64,000 nt of DNA from Carettochelys insculpta (taxonomy: Eukaryota > Chordata > Testudines > Carettochelyidae): assembly GCF_033958435.1 (NCBI RefSeq), contig NC_134138.1:8940001-9004000 (forward strand). Direction: 5' to 3'. Positions 11,915 to 26,400 of this stretch are shown in pieces; the first letter of the stretch is position 1; each line of letters opens with the position of its first letter. Position numbers and translations under genes: made by a program. Below the pieces are notes generated by a model. The model had not been told where the DNA came from. It searched no databases and saw nothing but the letters and a program-made list of their open reading frames with translations.

Positions 11915-14900
11915 CTACAAAACAAAGGAGAGAAAGAGAAAGAAAGAGGAAAAAAGTTATTGTCAATCCTGCTACCATCGTCTTTCACCTACTAGATTTC
12001 TTCTTCTGTCTTTTTGTTTTAAAGACAGGGTTGGGTGAAGAGTTTCTGTTACAAGTCTTTCTGGAAAGAAAATTAGCTTTTCAAATAAAGAGGTTTGTTT
12101 TTTGGTGTGTGAAAAATGACGGCTAGACATGGAAAATTTCAGGCTTTCTACAAAATACTGAACTCAAAATATTTCTGTCTTGAGACAAACATTTTAGGTA
12201 TTCAATTTCCCACCAAAAATCTAACATTTACATGGAAAATTTAGAAGACTATTATTTAGTTTTATTTTTCATAGATTTTTTTTTTGCTGAAAAATCATCT
12301 TTCATCAGCTGTATTTAAAGGCATGCAGTCCATTTTCTTACATTCATACCTATAGATACCCCCAATAAACATCTCATAAATGTAATTGCTTCTTGTATTA
12401 ACGATATCTGTGACGATTAAAGGCTTAGTTCTGCAAAATCAATAGGAGTTTTTTACGGATTCCAACTGACACTTTTGGGACTTGATTCACCACTATGTTA
12501 GTGCAATTTTATGCCAGTATAGTGCCATTGATATCAACCCAAGAATTGCATTCTGATGTTTCTAAAGATACTGTGGAATGCTCTGGTGTGTTTTGTAGGG
12601 GTAACAAAAGGTTCCATAATTTGTGGCATGTTCTCATGCTCATATATGAGTGAAAAGGCAGGCACAGGTAATATTACCAATCAGCATACCATGATGCTTC
12701 CCCACATTTTCCCTTTGTAATAGAGATCTATCTCATGCTTTATCAGCCCTACAAAGATTAGACTAAAATGTGTTCTCCCAGACACCAGAACAGTGTGAAG
12801 TTCTCTGCAAACCACCTGCCAAGTGAAAGGGTTCGGTCTGGAAGAAATATTGGCAGAAAAGACAGATAATTCAGGTTAAGAGGAGCAAGAAAAACAGGGG
12901 TGAAGGTGTCAGAGGGGGAGAAGATGCACCTAGATTCACTCTATAGTTCTTGTGCTATTATTCAGCAGTATTGACCAGAGGAATCATATCCACACACTGA
13001 ACTGTGGTGTTTTGGTGTACTTCCCGTGTGGGACACATCGTCTAGTCCCCGGTCCTGGATGCTGTTCTTCACTCCGCTACTGTAGACAAGTCCTTCTAGA
13101 ATTTAAGACTGGAAGGGGTCTCCTGGATCACTGTATCCAGTCACCTGCTGTTGCAGGCAGCCCCACCACATAACCTTTTTTATTAACCTAACCAGCTGGA
13201 TCTTCCAGCTACTTAGGTTTTTCGTCCCACTCCTCCTGTTGTGAAGCTCTTCCAGAATTTCACCCTGCCAATGGTGGGAAGAACCCCTCATCTAACTTCC
13301 TGCTGAATTTTATTCTTGGCCACATCATCCCCATTTGTTCTTGTGCCAGCACTGTCCTGCAGCTTAAACAGCTCTTCTTCCTCATACTTACAGGGACCAA
13401 CCAGAGCCTCTCTCAACTTTTGTTTTTCTAAGCTCAACAAGCCAAGCTCCATCAATGTGTTCTAATCAGCAAAACTTTCCATTCTGTGATCACCCTAGCA
13501 GCCCTCCTCTGTACCTGGTTAGGCTGGAAACGATATTTCTTGCAAACTGGAATTGTCTGCATTTCCTTTCATCCATGTACTGAAATCCTGGAATGACAGT
13601 CCCTGCTGTATGAGCACCATAAGCTTACTTGGGCTGCAGCAGTGTAAATCCAGAGTAACACCATCAAAATCGCAGTTGTTACTCTTCCTTTGCACTAACG
13701 TAACTGAGATCAGAACCTGGTCCTTCATGGGTACCTGTGCCATGATCTAACTCATCTCTTCCAGTTTCACACGAACTGCTTCAAGGAGCACTTGAACTCC
13801 GTTTGAGAACGAGGTGGGATGATAGGCACAGTGTCAGTAAATAGCATCCCAAAGACAAGATGTCACAATACATTGTAGAACCAGTGGCTACTGATCTCAG
13901 TCCAAACCAAGTCCCCATCTATGGTGCTTCACAGAAAGGTGCACAAATGGTTGGATGAGTACACGTCCATGAGGCAACTCCTCTTCCTTCTTTCAATGCA
14001 AAGACCTCCTTTGATCGGGTTATTACTAAGGCCATCTTCAGCAGCAGGACTTTGTTATTTTAAGACCTGAGCTCCCACGCAGTTTCAACAGTTTTGCCAA
14101 TGCACCTCAGTCCTGACCATAAGCACCCTCCAGCCCTGCCTCTCCACTCCTCAGTTCTACCCACATGGCATAAGCTTAAGTTGGAACTGTCCCAGTCATT
14201 CCTGTGCTGCAGGTCTTCCAATCACAGGAACCCAAACAATCTAACCCAGTGGCAAGCAACCTGCGGCCCGTCAGGGCTCTCTGTTTGGCCTGTGAGAGAC
14301 TGTGTTCAATATTGCCTACAGGCAGGCTTGCCAGATTCTGATGGTTTCCAAATACATAGTGTTTTTTCACCTTTCTGGCATTATTAAAGCAACATGCATA
14401 TAAAGCAAGGGGGCACGAGAAACAAAGTGCATGCTGATTGCACACAACCCTGACTGAGAGCTATGCGCTCTCCCTGCATCCAATCCAAGTACTGCTAGAG
14501 TTCAATTGGCTCACCCCACAAATTCTAGGTGCACAAGGGCAACAAGCCAAACTACCTTATTGCAGGAGATCATCTTGGATATAATGAACTTGCTGCCCAC
14601 TGCGATGACAGAGGGCCACTGGAGCCTCTCCAGATCCTCTGGGTGGCTTTGAAAATCCAACTAGAATGTATTCTCCTGGGCCCTTCAATTCTGGGGCCTC
14701 TCAGGACAGAGATGTCCAACAAAGAGCTGCTACTTCTCTTCTGGAACTGGACTGAGACCCACCTAAATCAGACTGCAGCCCTTGGTCAGTCTGATTGCCT
14801 GCAATATGTCTCAGACTATGCCCACATCGAGAAACCTCCCCAGTGCAAGTGGAGTAGTCGGATAAGCTTGCACGCAAGTATGTCTTTTATGATGTGTCCT

Positions 14901-17376
14901 GGAAGGTACTTCCTGCCTTGAACTGTTGAGTAGCTGTTCACTCCTAAAACAAACACCGGCCTCTATGCCAGAACGGAAGGCACTTCTATGAAAGCTGAAA
15001 TGATTCCTATGTGTTGCACAGAGTTCATGTAACGAGTTGGTCAATAGCTTTGGTATGAGAAGTACTATATAAATAAATGATAAGTGAGGGTTTTTAAAAT
15101 AAGTGCCTAACAGTTGGTTCCTACCACCATCTTTTGGCACTTCAACAAGTGCCTTGATTTTCAAAAGTGCTGAGCACCCACTTGCTCCCAAGGACTTCAG
15201 CTGTTTGACAAAACAGGACATTTTTGAGAAACTGTTTTGACTGAATGAAAGAAATTGAATCTTTCTGAGTCAAAGCCCTTTGATTTTTTCCTCAGCTAAT
15301 TTCCCTTTCTAGCTGCACTTTATTTCTTATAAACTTTTTAAACAGGACTGAAACCCAAGCAGAATGTTCCAACTTTTATAGAAACAAAATGGGTCAATTG
15401 ATGACCCAAAACAGTTTTTTTTTAAGATTATATTTTTTCCATCAAACAATTTTAAAGCTGGGTGTTTGTCCCAGTTTGGGATGAAATATTTTTTGAAATC
15501 TCAACATTTTTCACTGTACAGAAAATCCATTTTCTCACCAGCTCTATTACCACTTCAATTGCATGTAGTGTAACGTACCAGGCTCACTGTAACCCACAGG
15601 CCTGGTAGACCATGCACTACCCAAGAAAGGCAGGCAACACTGGTGCTCTTGGCCCACCAGACAGGCTCGACATTAACGAATGTGTCACCTACAGAGTTGG
15701 TGGAATCTCCACCCCTAGAGGTTTTTAAGTCCTGGATTGACAAAGTCCTGGCTAGGATGATTTTGTTACGGTTAGTCCTGCTTTGGGCAAGGGGCTGGAC
15801 TCGATGACCTCCTGAGGTCTCTTCCAGCCCAATGATTCTGTGATTCTCTGAAGGAAAGGGAGTGTGGGATAACAGGCAGCAAACCCTGATGTGCCAGAAG
15901 TAAGAGGCACACCAGCATTTAGGAGCCAGGACTCTAGTGGAGCAATGGGAACCCTCTCATTGTTTTGGTGAGTATTTCATCTGCCTGCATAGACTGATGA
16001 TGCAGCACCTGTTCCCAGCCAGCTTGTCTCATTTTCATTATGTTTCACAGCTGCATTTGACTGAGGCACTAACAGTGCAAGGCCCATATTTTCCAGTGTG
16101 CCCTTCGACTTCAAGCTCTACAACTACATGGGTGCGCAACCTCCAACATCCTGGGCCCAATTATAAGTGCTGACCACCTGCAGCCCCCCCAGCCCCTGAC
16201 TTCAGCTGAAAACATTTGTCTCCAGGTACACGCCCCAAAGTTACAGAGGAAGTAAATGGCTCAGCCAGAGTTAGTACCCAGAATCCTCCAGGCTCATGCA
16301 CCTTTGTTCCACCAATTTGATAAATCAGCCTCTTCTGTTTCAGAAAGCACTTGCTGCATGACAGGTTAGGGGACAGTGGGCAGAGGACGCATCCTGCAGT
16401 TCTGAAAACCATGTAAGGCAGATAATACTGGCTGTCCTTGGTGACAGTCCAGGGATGGTAGATGGGCAGCAGGGTACCTGATGTAAGTAACAGGGGATGG
16501 CGGGGAACAGATGAGCTGGATGGCATGCAGGACTGCTGATAGCCAGTATGTGGGACACTGGATAGGCTAGAGATATTTGATGCCTGAACTAATTAAGATT
16601 CTCTGTAATTTTCATAGCAGAATTTATTGTAACAATTATTAGGCTTCATGTCACATTCCCTGGAAAAGACACTTTAATTTTCCTTTTAACAACTGCTGGT
16701 TATTGTTCCATCAAGCCTTTAAGAAGTGCAGGGAGTATTAAACAGGAACTGTAGCAGGGCCGGCCAGCCTGAGAGTGCAGGGCCTGGCTGACAGCCTCAA
16801 GATGCTTAGGACTGGGTTCCTAGGAACAGACTCTGTATTTGAAGTCTGATACAGATACTCGCCTTGTACCCCTGGGTGCTCAGCCCAGAACTGTGCACTC
16901 TGCTCCGGCTGCTGGGGAATGGAATTTTCCCACCCTGAAGAAACACCTCCAGCTACCAAGCCGGCTGACTGAAAGACAGCTAGCCAGCCAATGAGTGAAT
17001 TCGCTCTGATATGCGCTACTGCATGCGAGGCAGACACATGGCCCAGGTTACTAATTACCTACAACAGTATGTTCTTTGGGAAGATCTGAAAAGCCTTTGA
17101 AAGCTCAGACTGGCAGTGGGGGGATGGTAGAAAGGAGAGTTTCTTTGGAAGAGCCTTTGATGAGCCTCTGAACAATATGGAATGTTTCTGACAGTGCACA
17201 CCTCCATCTAGAGCTGTGTTTGTAGCAGAGGTCATAGAGACACAAAGCAGAGCTCTTCAGACTTGTCCATAACAGGATTCCCACAGATAGACCCTTGCCC
17301 CTGGCAGGCTGGAGATGTAACTTAACAATCCTTTCTTCCAGTCTGAGATATGTTGATTGGTATCAGAGCTGAGTAA

Positions 17377-17410
<34 letters not shown>

Positions 17411-20400
17411 GTATTAGTATTTTGGTTCTGTGGCCAAATCAGAAATATGAGGGTGTCAGGGTGGGAGATTATTTTAGTTTGAATGAAAAGTTTTGCTCAA
17501 TCTGAAATGATTTTTATATATTTATTTTCCATTACAATCTGGTAGCTTTTTTGATAGGATAACAAGGCTTAGGGATAAGGGAGAAGCAGTGAAGGTGGTA
17601 TACCTAGACTTCAGTAATGCATTTGATATGATCTTGCATGATCTTCTTATCAACAAACTGGGCAAATACAACTTAGATAGGGCTACTATAAGGTGGGTGA
17701 ATAACTGCTGGATAGCTATTCTCAGAGGGTAGTTATTAATGATTTGCATTCATGCTGGAAGGGCATAGAAAGTGGGGTTCCACAGGCGTTTGTTTTGGGA
17801 CTGCTTCTGTTCAATATCTTCATCAATGATTTAGATACTGGCATAGAGAATATGCTTAGTAAATTTGCAGATGAAAGCAAGCTGGGAGGGTTTGCAACTG
17901 CTTTGGAGGATAGGGTCAGAATTCAAAATGATCTGGACAAAGTGGAGAAATGGTCTGAGGTAAATAGGATGAAGTTTAATAAGGACAAATACAAAGTACT
18001 CCATTTAGGAAGGAATAATCAGTTTCACACACACAGAATGGGAAGCGACTGTCTAGCAAGGAGTACTGCAGAAAGGGATCTAGGGGTCATAGTGGCCCAC
18101 AAGCTAAATATGAGTCAACAGTGTGACACTGTTGCAAAAAAAGCAAATACGATTCTGGGATGCATTAACAGGAGAGTTGTGAGCAAGACACAAGAGGTCA
18201 TTCTTCTGCTCTTCTTTGTGCTGATTAGGCCTCATTTGGATTGTTGTGTCCAGTTTTGGGCACCGCATTTCAAGAGGGATGTGGAGAAATTAGAGAAGGT
18301 CCAGAGAAGAGCAACAAGAATGATTAAAGGTCTAGAGAACATGAGCTATGAGGGAAAACTGAGGGAACTGGGCTAGTTTAGCCTAGAAAAGAGAAGACTC
18401 AGGGAGGACGTGATAGCTGTTTACAAGTACCTAAAAGAGTGTTACAAGGAAGAGGGAGAAAAATTGTTTTTCTTGGTGCCTGAGGACAGGACAAGAAGCA
18501 TTAGACTTAAACTGCAGCAAGGGAGTTTTAGGCCAGACATGAAGAAAAAACTTTCCTAACTATCAGGTTGGTTAAGTACTGGAATAAATTGCCTAGGAAG
18601 GTTGTGGAATCTCCATCACTGGAGATATTTAAGAGCAAGTTAGATAGACCCCTATCAGGGATGGTCTATGGTGCTTGTTCCTGCCATGAGGGCAGGGGAC
18701 TGGCGTCGAAGACCTCTTAAGTTCCCTTCCAGTTGTAGCGTTCTACAATTTTATGTCAATGAAAACAGCAGTGAAACAGGCACAGTCCTCTGACAATTGA
18801 GAAGGAGTAACTGATTGCAAAGTGGCTGGCTTAAACCATGTCTGGAGAAGATCACATGAGGCCCAGGCATGACTATCTCACGGACAGAGCTAATTTTTTG
18901 TTCAGCTGAATTACTTACTTGTTTAAAAAAACAAAACCAAAAAAAACACAAAAGTTTCAGCCCAACTCAAATGACTTGTGAATTTGAGTTCAATCCAATG
19001 AATAGTTCTGGCCAAAAGGAGACAAATAAAAATAAAAATAGAACATTTTGTTTCAGCATTTCCTAAGTCACATGTTTCAGCTTTTGGTTTCTTAATAGTA
19101 TTTTGTTTCAGTATGTTGCTGTATTATTTGACTAAACAAGCAAACAAAAATAGGGAACCTTTCCCCAGATAAGCCAAATGAAAAATAAATAAAGATCAAA
19201 ATAAAATAATCCGCATCCCCACATTTTTCTGATTTCGCCACAGAACAAAAGCTCTGTGTAAGAACACCCTCTATCAGGAATCAGCCAAGGTACAAGGCTG
19301 GACAAAGGTTTTATGCCTACTTTCAGAGTTTGTTTCTGTGATAGGTGCCTGCCCCAAGCTGGGCTCTAACGAGTTAAGGAGGCCGTGCAGGAAGCAGCCA
19401 ATCAGAGAAAGGCTGAGAGGAGCAGCCAATTAGGGCCTGGCAGGCCCATAGAATAACAGCTGCAGGGCAGAGCAGCTCCAGTTAATTCTGGAGCTCCAGG
19501 ATGGCAGACTTAGCACAGGGGTGGTGAAGCTATGGCCCGCGGGCAGGATCGGGCCTACAACTTGCTTGGATCTAGCCCACAAGACGTGGGGCTCCCCTCA
19601 CCCACAGCAGCACTCCAGCCACGTGGGGTGCCTCACAGCTGTGCCAGTGTTGACTGGCTTGTGCCACTGCAAGGAAGGGGAGCTCCTCGCCTCATTGGCC
19701 TGATACAGGCAAGCCAGGGCCCAATCTGGTTCTCAGGCTCTGCCACGCAGGCCAGAATGCCTCTGTGTGCCACAAGGAAGTACTCAGTGACAGCATCAGC
19801 CCCCACCCCTTTTGCTCTCAGTGGCCAAATCGCACGGCCAGGCTTCAGAAGGAGTATAGGGTCAGGTTTTAATGTGAGATGGACACTGGGATGAGCAAAA
19901 GGCCAGATTTTGGAGTCCAAGTTTTGGGATGAAGCTGGGACTGAATTCTGGGCTGTGTCTGGGCCTCTAAATATATATCTACACAGGGTTTTGGAATGGG
20001 TGCAAGCACACCCCCCAGCCCAGCTTAACAGATTCAGGCTAGAGCAAAACTGCTGCGTTACAGAGCTTTGAAGTCTTGGCTCGAGCTGGGCTAGGCTTCA
20101 TTGTCTGAGCTCTTGTCTGAACTCCGCTTCAAAGCATTGTCTCCACCCCTATTTTCAGAGCGCTAGTGCCAGCTTTGCAAGCTTGAGTCTGATGACCTTG
20201 ACTGGGAGGCTCACTTCAGCAGGCTCCCAAGCTCTGTGTAGAGGTACCCTACGTGACCTTCAGCCCATTTCTGGTTCTTCCAGGAAACATGACCTGCTCA
20301 GGTACACTGGCCCTTTGAACTCTGGACTTTGCTCAAAGCCAAAAGTCAAACTAAGGCCGAGGTGGGCTCCCAAGCCTTGAGAGCTAAAATTAAATGTGTG

Positions 20401-23400
20401 CAAGAACCTCCAGCACTAGGAATCCACAGCATTGTACCTGGCTCCATTTGGAATCACATTTGCTGGTGTCAGCGCAAGTCATGAGCCAACTGTAAAACTA
20501 GATATAAAGAGAGCGAGAGAGAGAAGGTGGGGGTGGGGGGAAGGGGACTTCAGTATTGCTCAAATTCTCCCAAGGTGCCAGATCAGAGAACACCCAGTGA
20601 CAGGAAGTGCAGGAGAATCACTTTAACTGCTCTCAAAGCAGGTTCTAAGCCCAGCAGAAACAAAGGGGACCCTTACATTGAAGCTGGCAAGGGCACATCT
20701 TTTATACGATGCTCTTGCAGAGTGTATTGCCTTCCATCAACACTCAGTACAAGCCCTAGAACCTCTGATTAATTTACTTGAAGGAGCAGCTTAGTGGCGC
20801 TATATGGCTCTCTACGGCCCCTGCTTTAATGTTCACAGCTAGTGAGAAGAGAGAGAGACAGAGCTTCGGGGAGTGGATGCTGAGTATCTGGCCCGGTAGT
20901 CTGTAATGGGCAGGCAATGATTAGCATTTGAATAGAGAAATGTGTTAGCAACAAGGTTTCCAGCAGCTTTACTTGTTTTTAATATAGCAGATAGGATCTG
21001 GGCAACAATTTGCAACAGCCAAAAAAAATGATGCAACGGGAGGGACCCAAAGTGATGCTGACTCCTCTGTAGGTGGAATGCAAACTTATGAGCCAGTAAC
21101 AAACCAGGCAGAGCGATGTAAAGTGATCTTAAATTGCCAGAGAGGGACACTGTAAGATCTCCTTGGCTGGGAGAGAATGAGAGCTGGTGGAGTCTTAACT
21201 CAGATTGCAGTGGGGAAACTAGACAAATTGGAGGATTAGGCCAAAAGAAATCTGATTAGGTTCAGCAAGGACAACTGCAAAATCCTGCACTTGGGATGGA
21301 AGAATCCCAAGCATCGTCACAGGCTGGGGACTGACTCGCTAAGCAGCAGCGCTGCAGAAAAAGACCAGAGATTATAGTGGATGCGAAACTGGATAAGAGT
21401 CAATAACGTGTCCTTATAGCCAAGAAGGCTAATGCTGTATTGGTGTGCATTAGAAGGAGCATTTCCAGCAGATCTAGAATAGTTATTATTCCCCTCTATT
21501 TGGCACTGGTGAGGTCACATCTGGAGTACTGTGTCCAGTTCTGGGCCCCCCAGTATAGAAAGGATGTGGATGCAATGGAGAGGGTCCTGCAGAGGGCTGG
21601 ACTCGGAGACCTCCTGAAGTCTCTTCCAGTCTTATGATTCTACAATTCTACGTTTCTATGAAACTGGAGGGAGTGGAAGAAGGTATCAGCTGCTTCTGTT
21701 GAGGGAATGTGCCCATTTTTTGCAAGTTTAAGGTCTGTTGAATGCCCAGATGGCAACATTTCCCAAGAATGCTTTTAATCATTTGCTTTTGCTCAGGAGG
21801 CTGCAGCTACTTCCTTTTGGTGCAGATGTTTCTCTGGCTCTGTGACCCATTGTCACCTCCAGATGGGGCTGCCCCAGTGTGCCGTTCTGGGTGATAATGG
21901 CCTGAGAACCTTGGCAGCTTCAGCTGTGCCCGCTCATTTGTACTGGGGTTTTGCTTGCAGAGTGTGTGTTGTCCCTTCGCTCTGATATCTGTGCTCCAAT
22001 GGCAGCATCTTACGAATTTTTAAATGAGCTGGGCCCTGATTACCTCAGAGATCACCCTTCCCCATACGCTGTCATGACAAGCAGCATCCTCAGAGGGCCC
22101 TGGGATAAAAATCCAACCCAGTTTAATCATGAGCAGATTGAAAACAGATGCTTCTTGGAGATGAGATTGATAGATTCCAAGGCCAGAGGGGCCATTATGA
22201 CAATCAAATCTAACTTCCTCCATAACGCAGGCTGGAGAACCTCCTTCAGGGATGCCTGCATCGAGTCCACTAGCTGCTGCCTGAGTTACAGGAGATCTTT
22301 TAGCAAGCTATTCAATCTTGACTTGAAGAATCCAAGAGATGGTGAAGTTACCACATCCCTTGACAAGCTGTCCCAAGAGTACACTCTGTTGTAAAAATCT
22401 GGATCCTTACTTCAACTTGAACTTGACTGATTCAAAATTCCAACCAGAACTTCTTGTTATGTCTTTGTCTGATGGATTTAAGAGTCCTAGGGTGCGTCTA
22501 CATTAGGAACTAACGTTGAAATTAACTTCAAAGTTAGGCACTACATTGAAGTAGCCAGCAGAGAGTCTACACACTTTTTTCCTTACTTCAAAGTTAACTT
22601 TGAAGTAGGGAGCCCGACTTTGAAGTCCTAACTCCATTCCTGGGAATGGAGTAGTGCCCTGCTACCAAGTTTAACTTTGAAGTAAGGTGTGTGTACAAAC
22701 TCATATTTGAAGTTGCTTACTTCGAAGTTATTTTTGTAATGAAGACACAGCCCTAGAGTATCTTTTATCATCCCTTTAGCAGTGAAATGTCCCTGATTGG
22801 TTCATCAGAACCCAGATGTGTAAGGCCCATTTATTTTATCTGCAGGACTTGGGTAGCAATGAGAGGAAAGTCTTGCTTGAGATACAGCTGGAGTTGGAGG
22901 GCACTGCCCTTATGTATTGACAATCAGTCCTATTGGATGATGTCATTTTTATCATAAACTTCTGAATGTGCACCCACAGCACTGGATGGACATGTTTTCC
23001 TAAACTGAAATAAACAGAAGAAGAGGTACAGAGATTACATATTACAGGGGATGATCTTGGACTAGGTGACTTAATTGGCCTCTCAGGCAAAGGATTAATT
23101 TAATATTGGCAATGCTCTGGAAGAGGCATCTAAATAATTGCTGTTAATACTGCTACTTCAAACTGGACTCTTCTATCTGGACTAGCTAGGGCTAGGTTCT
23201 CTATATAAATGCTGTTGGGTTTTGTCACAGACCTAAAGAAACACAATAGTTTATCTCTCTCACTAGCAGGAGTTGGTCCAACAAAAGATATCTCCTCACC
23301 ATAACCTAGGACACTGTAAGATCCCCTTGGCTGGGAGTGAAGGCAAGCTGGCTGAGTCTTAATCCAGATCATATTGGGGAAACTGCAGAGGTTGGGATGC

Positions 23401-26400
23401 TGTCTGGCATCTTATTCTGACATTGTAAGCAACTTGGGGCAGGGAATGTATTAGGTTAGTGTTCAGACTTCACCTAGCAGAATAGGGTCCTGGTGCATGA
23501 CTAGGGCTTCTAGTTGTTTCTGTAATAAGAAAATCATTCAGAATAATGATCAATACCACTATTTCCATCTCAGGGTCTTTAGGTCTGAGTGCTAATATAC
23601 TTGTGAGGCCAGGAAAATAGGGCATGAGAAGAATGACATTTTAGTAGATCATGCTTGTGGCTGGTTTACACCAATTGAGGATCCAAACATATGTGTACCT
23701 GAGAAAGAGTGTCTAACAGGCAGAACAAGATACATGTTGAACCTGTTACCCTCAGGACCTGACTGGTGCCGTTTCAGATAATTTGTTGGCCCACAGGAGG
23801 TCAACATTGTTCGGCAGCATTACTAACACTTTCACTACTTACTGGGCTCTTAGAAGACATGTAGAGGTGAATTACAACTAAATAACAGCACAGAACACTG
23901 AAAGGCAGGACTGGTGGCTGTAAACAAACTTTATGGGACCACGGGAAACTTAGCTGGATGTTCATTTATCATGGGTATGGCCAATGAAAATCATGCCAGA
24001 CCATGGATGTTGCTAGATCAGAGTGTGCCAGACTACAGAGGTTTAACCTGTACAGGCATTCTGGACTCCTGAGTCCTAGTCTGAGTCACTGCTGAGCATC
24101 AGTCTTCTACATCTGTGAGAAAAGTGCAATAAGTGCAATCCAGTAAATTCTTGGATTGTAGTGGAGACAATTTTTTATTCCAAAAGGTTGAAAAAGCTAC
24201 CGAGTGGAGGCTGTTTTAGATTTGATTTTAACAAATAGGGAGGAATTGGTAGAGAACTTGAAGGTGGAAGGCAGCTTGGGTGAAAGTGATCATGAAATCA
24301 TAGAGTTCACAATCCTAAGGAAGGGTAGAACAGAAAACAGCAAAATAGAGATAATGGATTTCAGGAGGGCAGATTTTGGTAAACTCAGAGAGCTGGTAGG
24401 TAAGGTCCCATGGGAAGCAAAACTGAGGGGAAAAACAGCTGAGGAGAGTTGGCAGTTTTTCAAAGGGACATTATTAAGGGCCCAAAAGCAAGCTATCCCG
24501 CTGTGCAGGAAAGATAGAAAATATGGAAAAAACTGCCTTGGCTTAACCAGGAGATCTTGCATGATCTCAAAATAAAAAAGGAATTGTATAAAAAATAGAA
24601 ACAAGGAAAAATTACAAAGGATGAATATAGGCTAACAACACAAGAATGCAGGAGAAAGATTAGAAAGGCTAAGGCACAAAATGAGCTCAAACTGGCTACA
24701 GACATAAAGGGAAACAAGAAGGCTTTTTATAAATATATTAGAAACAAGAGGAAGACCACGGACAGGGTAGGGCCATTGCTCAGTGAGGAGGGAGAAACAG
24801 TAACAGGGAACTTGGAAATGGCAGAGATGCTTAATGACTTCTTTGTTTCGGTCTTCACTGAGAAGTCTGATGAAGGAATGCCCAACCTAGTGAATGCTAA
24901 TGGGAAAGGGGTAGGGTTAGAAGTTGAAATAAAAAAGAACAAGTTAAAAATCACTTAGGAAAATTAGATGTCTGCAAGTCACCAGGGCCTGATGAAATGC
25001 ACCCTAGAATACTCAAGGAGCTGATAGAGGAGGTATCTGAGCCTTTAGCTATCATCTTTGGAAAATCATGGGAGACAGGAGAGATTCCAGAAGACTGGAA
25101 AAGGGCAAATATAGTGCCCATCTATAAAAAGGGGAATAAGAATAACCCAGGAAACTACAGGCCAGTCAGCTTAACTTCTGTGCCAGGAAAGATAATGGAG
25201 CAGGTAATTAAAGAAATCATCTGCAAGCACTTGGAAGGTGGTAAGGTAATAGGAAACAGCCAGCATGGGTTTGTAAAGAATAAAGCTTGTCAAACTAATC
25301 CGCTAGCTTTCTTTGATAGGATAACGAGCCTTGTGGATAGGGGAGAAGTGGTAGATGTGATATACCTAGACTTTAGTAAAGCATTTGATACGGTCTCTCA
25401 TGATATACTTATAAAAAAACTAGGCAACTACAATTTAGATGAGGCTACTATAAGGTGGGTGCATAACTGGCTGGATAACCTTACCCAGAGAGTAGTTCTT
25501 AATGGTTCTCAATCCTGCTGGAAAAGTATAACAAGTGGGGTTCCACAGGGGTCTGTGTTAGGACCGGTTCTGTTCAATGTCTTCATCAATGATTTAGATA
25601 TTGGCATAGACAGTACGCTTATTAAATTTGCAGATGATACCAGGTTGGGAGCAGTTGCAACTGCTTTGGGGGATATGGTCATAATTCAAAATGATCTGGA
25701 TAAATTGGAGAAATGGTCTGAGGTAAACAGGATGAGGTTTAATAAGGACAAATGCAAAGTGCTCCACTTGGGAATGAACAATCAGTTTCACACATACAGA
25801 ATGGGAAGAGACTGTCTAGGAATGAGTACAGCAGAAAGGGATCTAGGGATTATAGTGGACCACAAGCTAAATATGAGGCAACAGTGTGATGCTGTTGCAA
25901 AAAAAGCAAACATGATTCTGGGATGCATTAACAGGTGTGTTGTGAACAAGACACGAGAAGTCATTCTCCCGCTCTACTCTGCGCTGGTGAGGCCTCAGCT
26001 GGAGCATTGTGTCCAGTTCTGGGCACCGCAGTTCAAAAAAGATGTGGAGAAACTAGAAAGGGTCCAGAAAAGAGCGACAACAATGATTAAAGGTCTAAAC
26101 AATGTGACCTATGAAAAAAGGGTGAAACAATTGGGCTTGTTTAGTTTGAAAAAGAGAAGATTGAGGGGAGACATGATAGCGGTTTTCAGGTGTCAAAAAG
26201 GGAGTCATAAGGAGGAAGGAGAGAACTTGTTCTTCTTGGCCTCTGAGGACAGAACAAGAGGCAACGGGCTTAAATTGCAGCAAGGGAGGTTTAGGTTGGA
26301 CATGAGGAAAAAGTTCCTAACAGTCAGGGTGGTCACACAGTGGAATAAATTGCCAAGGGAGGTTGTGGAATCTCCATTGCTGAAGATATTTAAGAACAGG

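Noticed and set aside
14529..14921. 130-codon plus frame
   Set aside because: No recognisable domain, no promoter or polyadenylation context; treated as chance.
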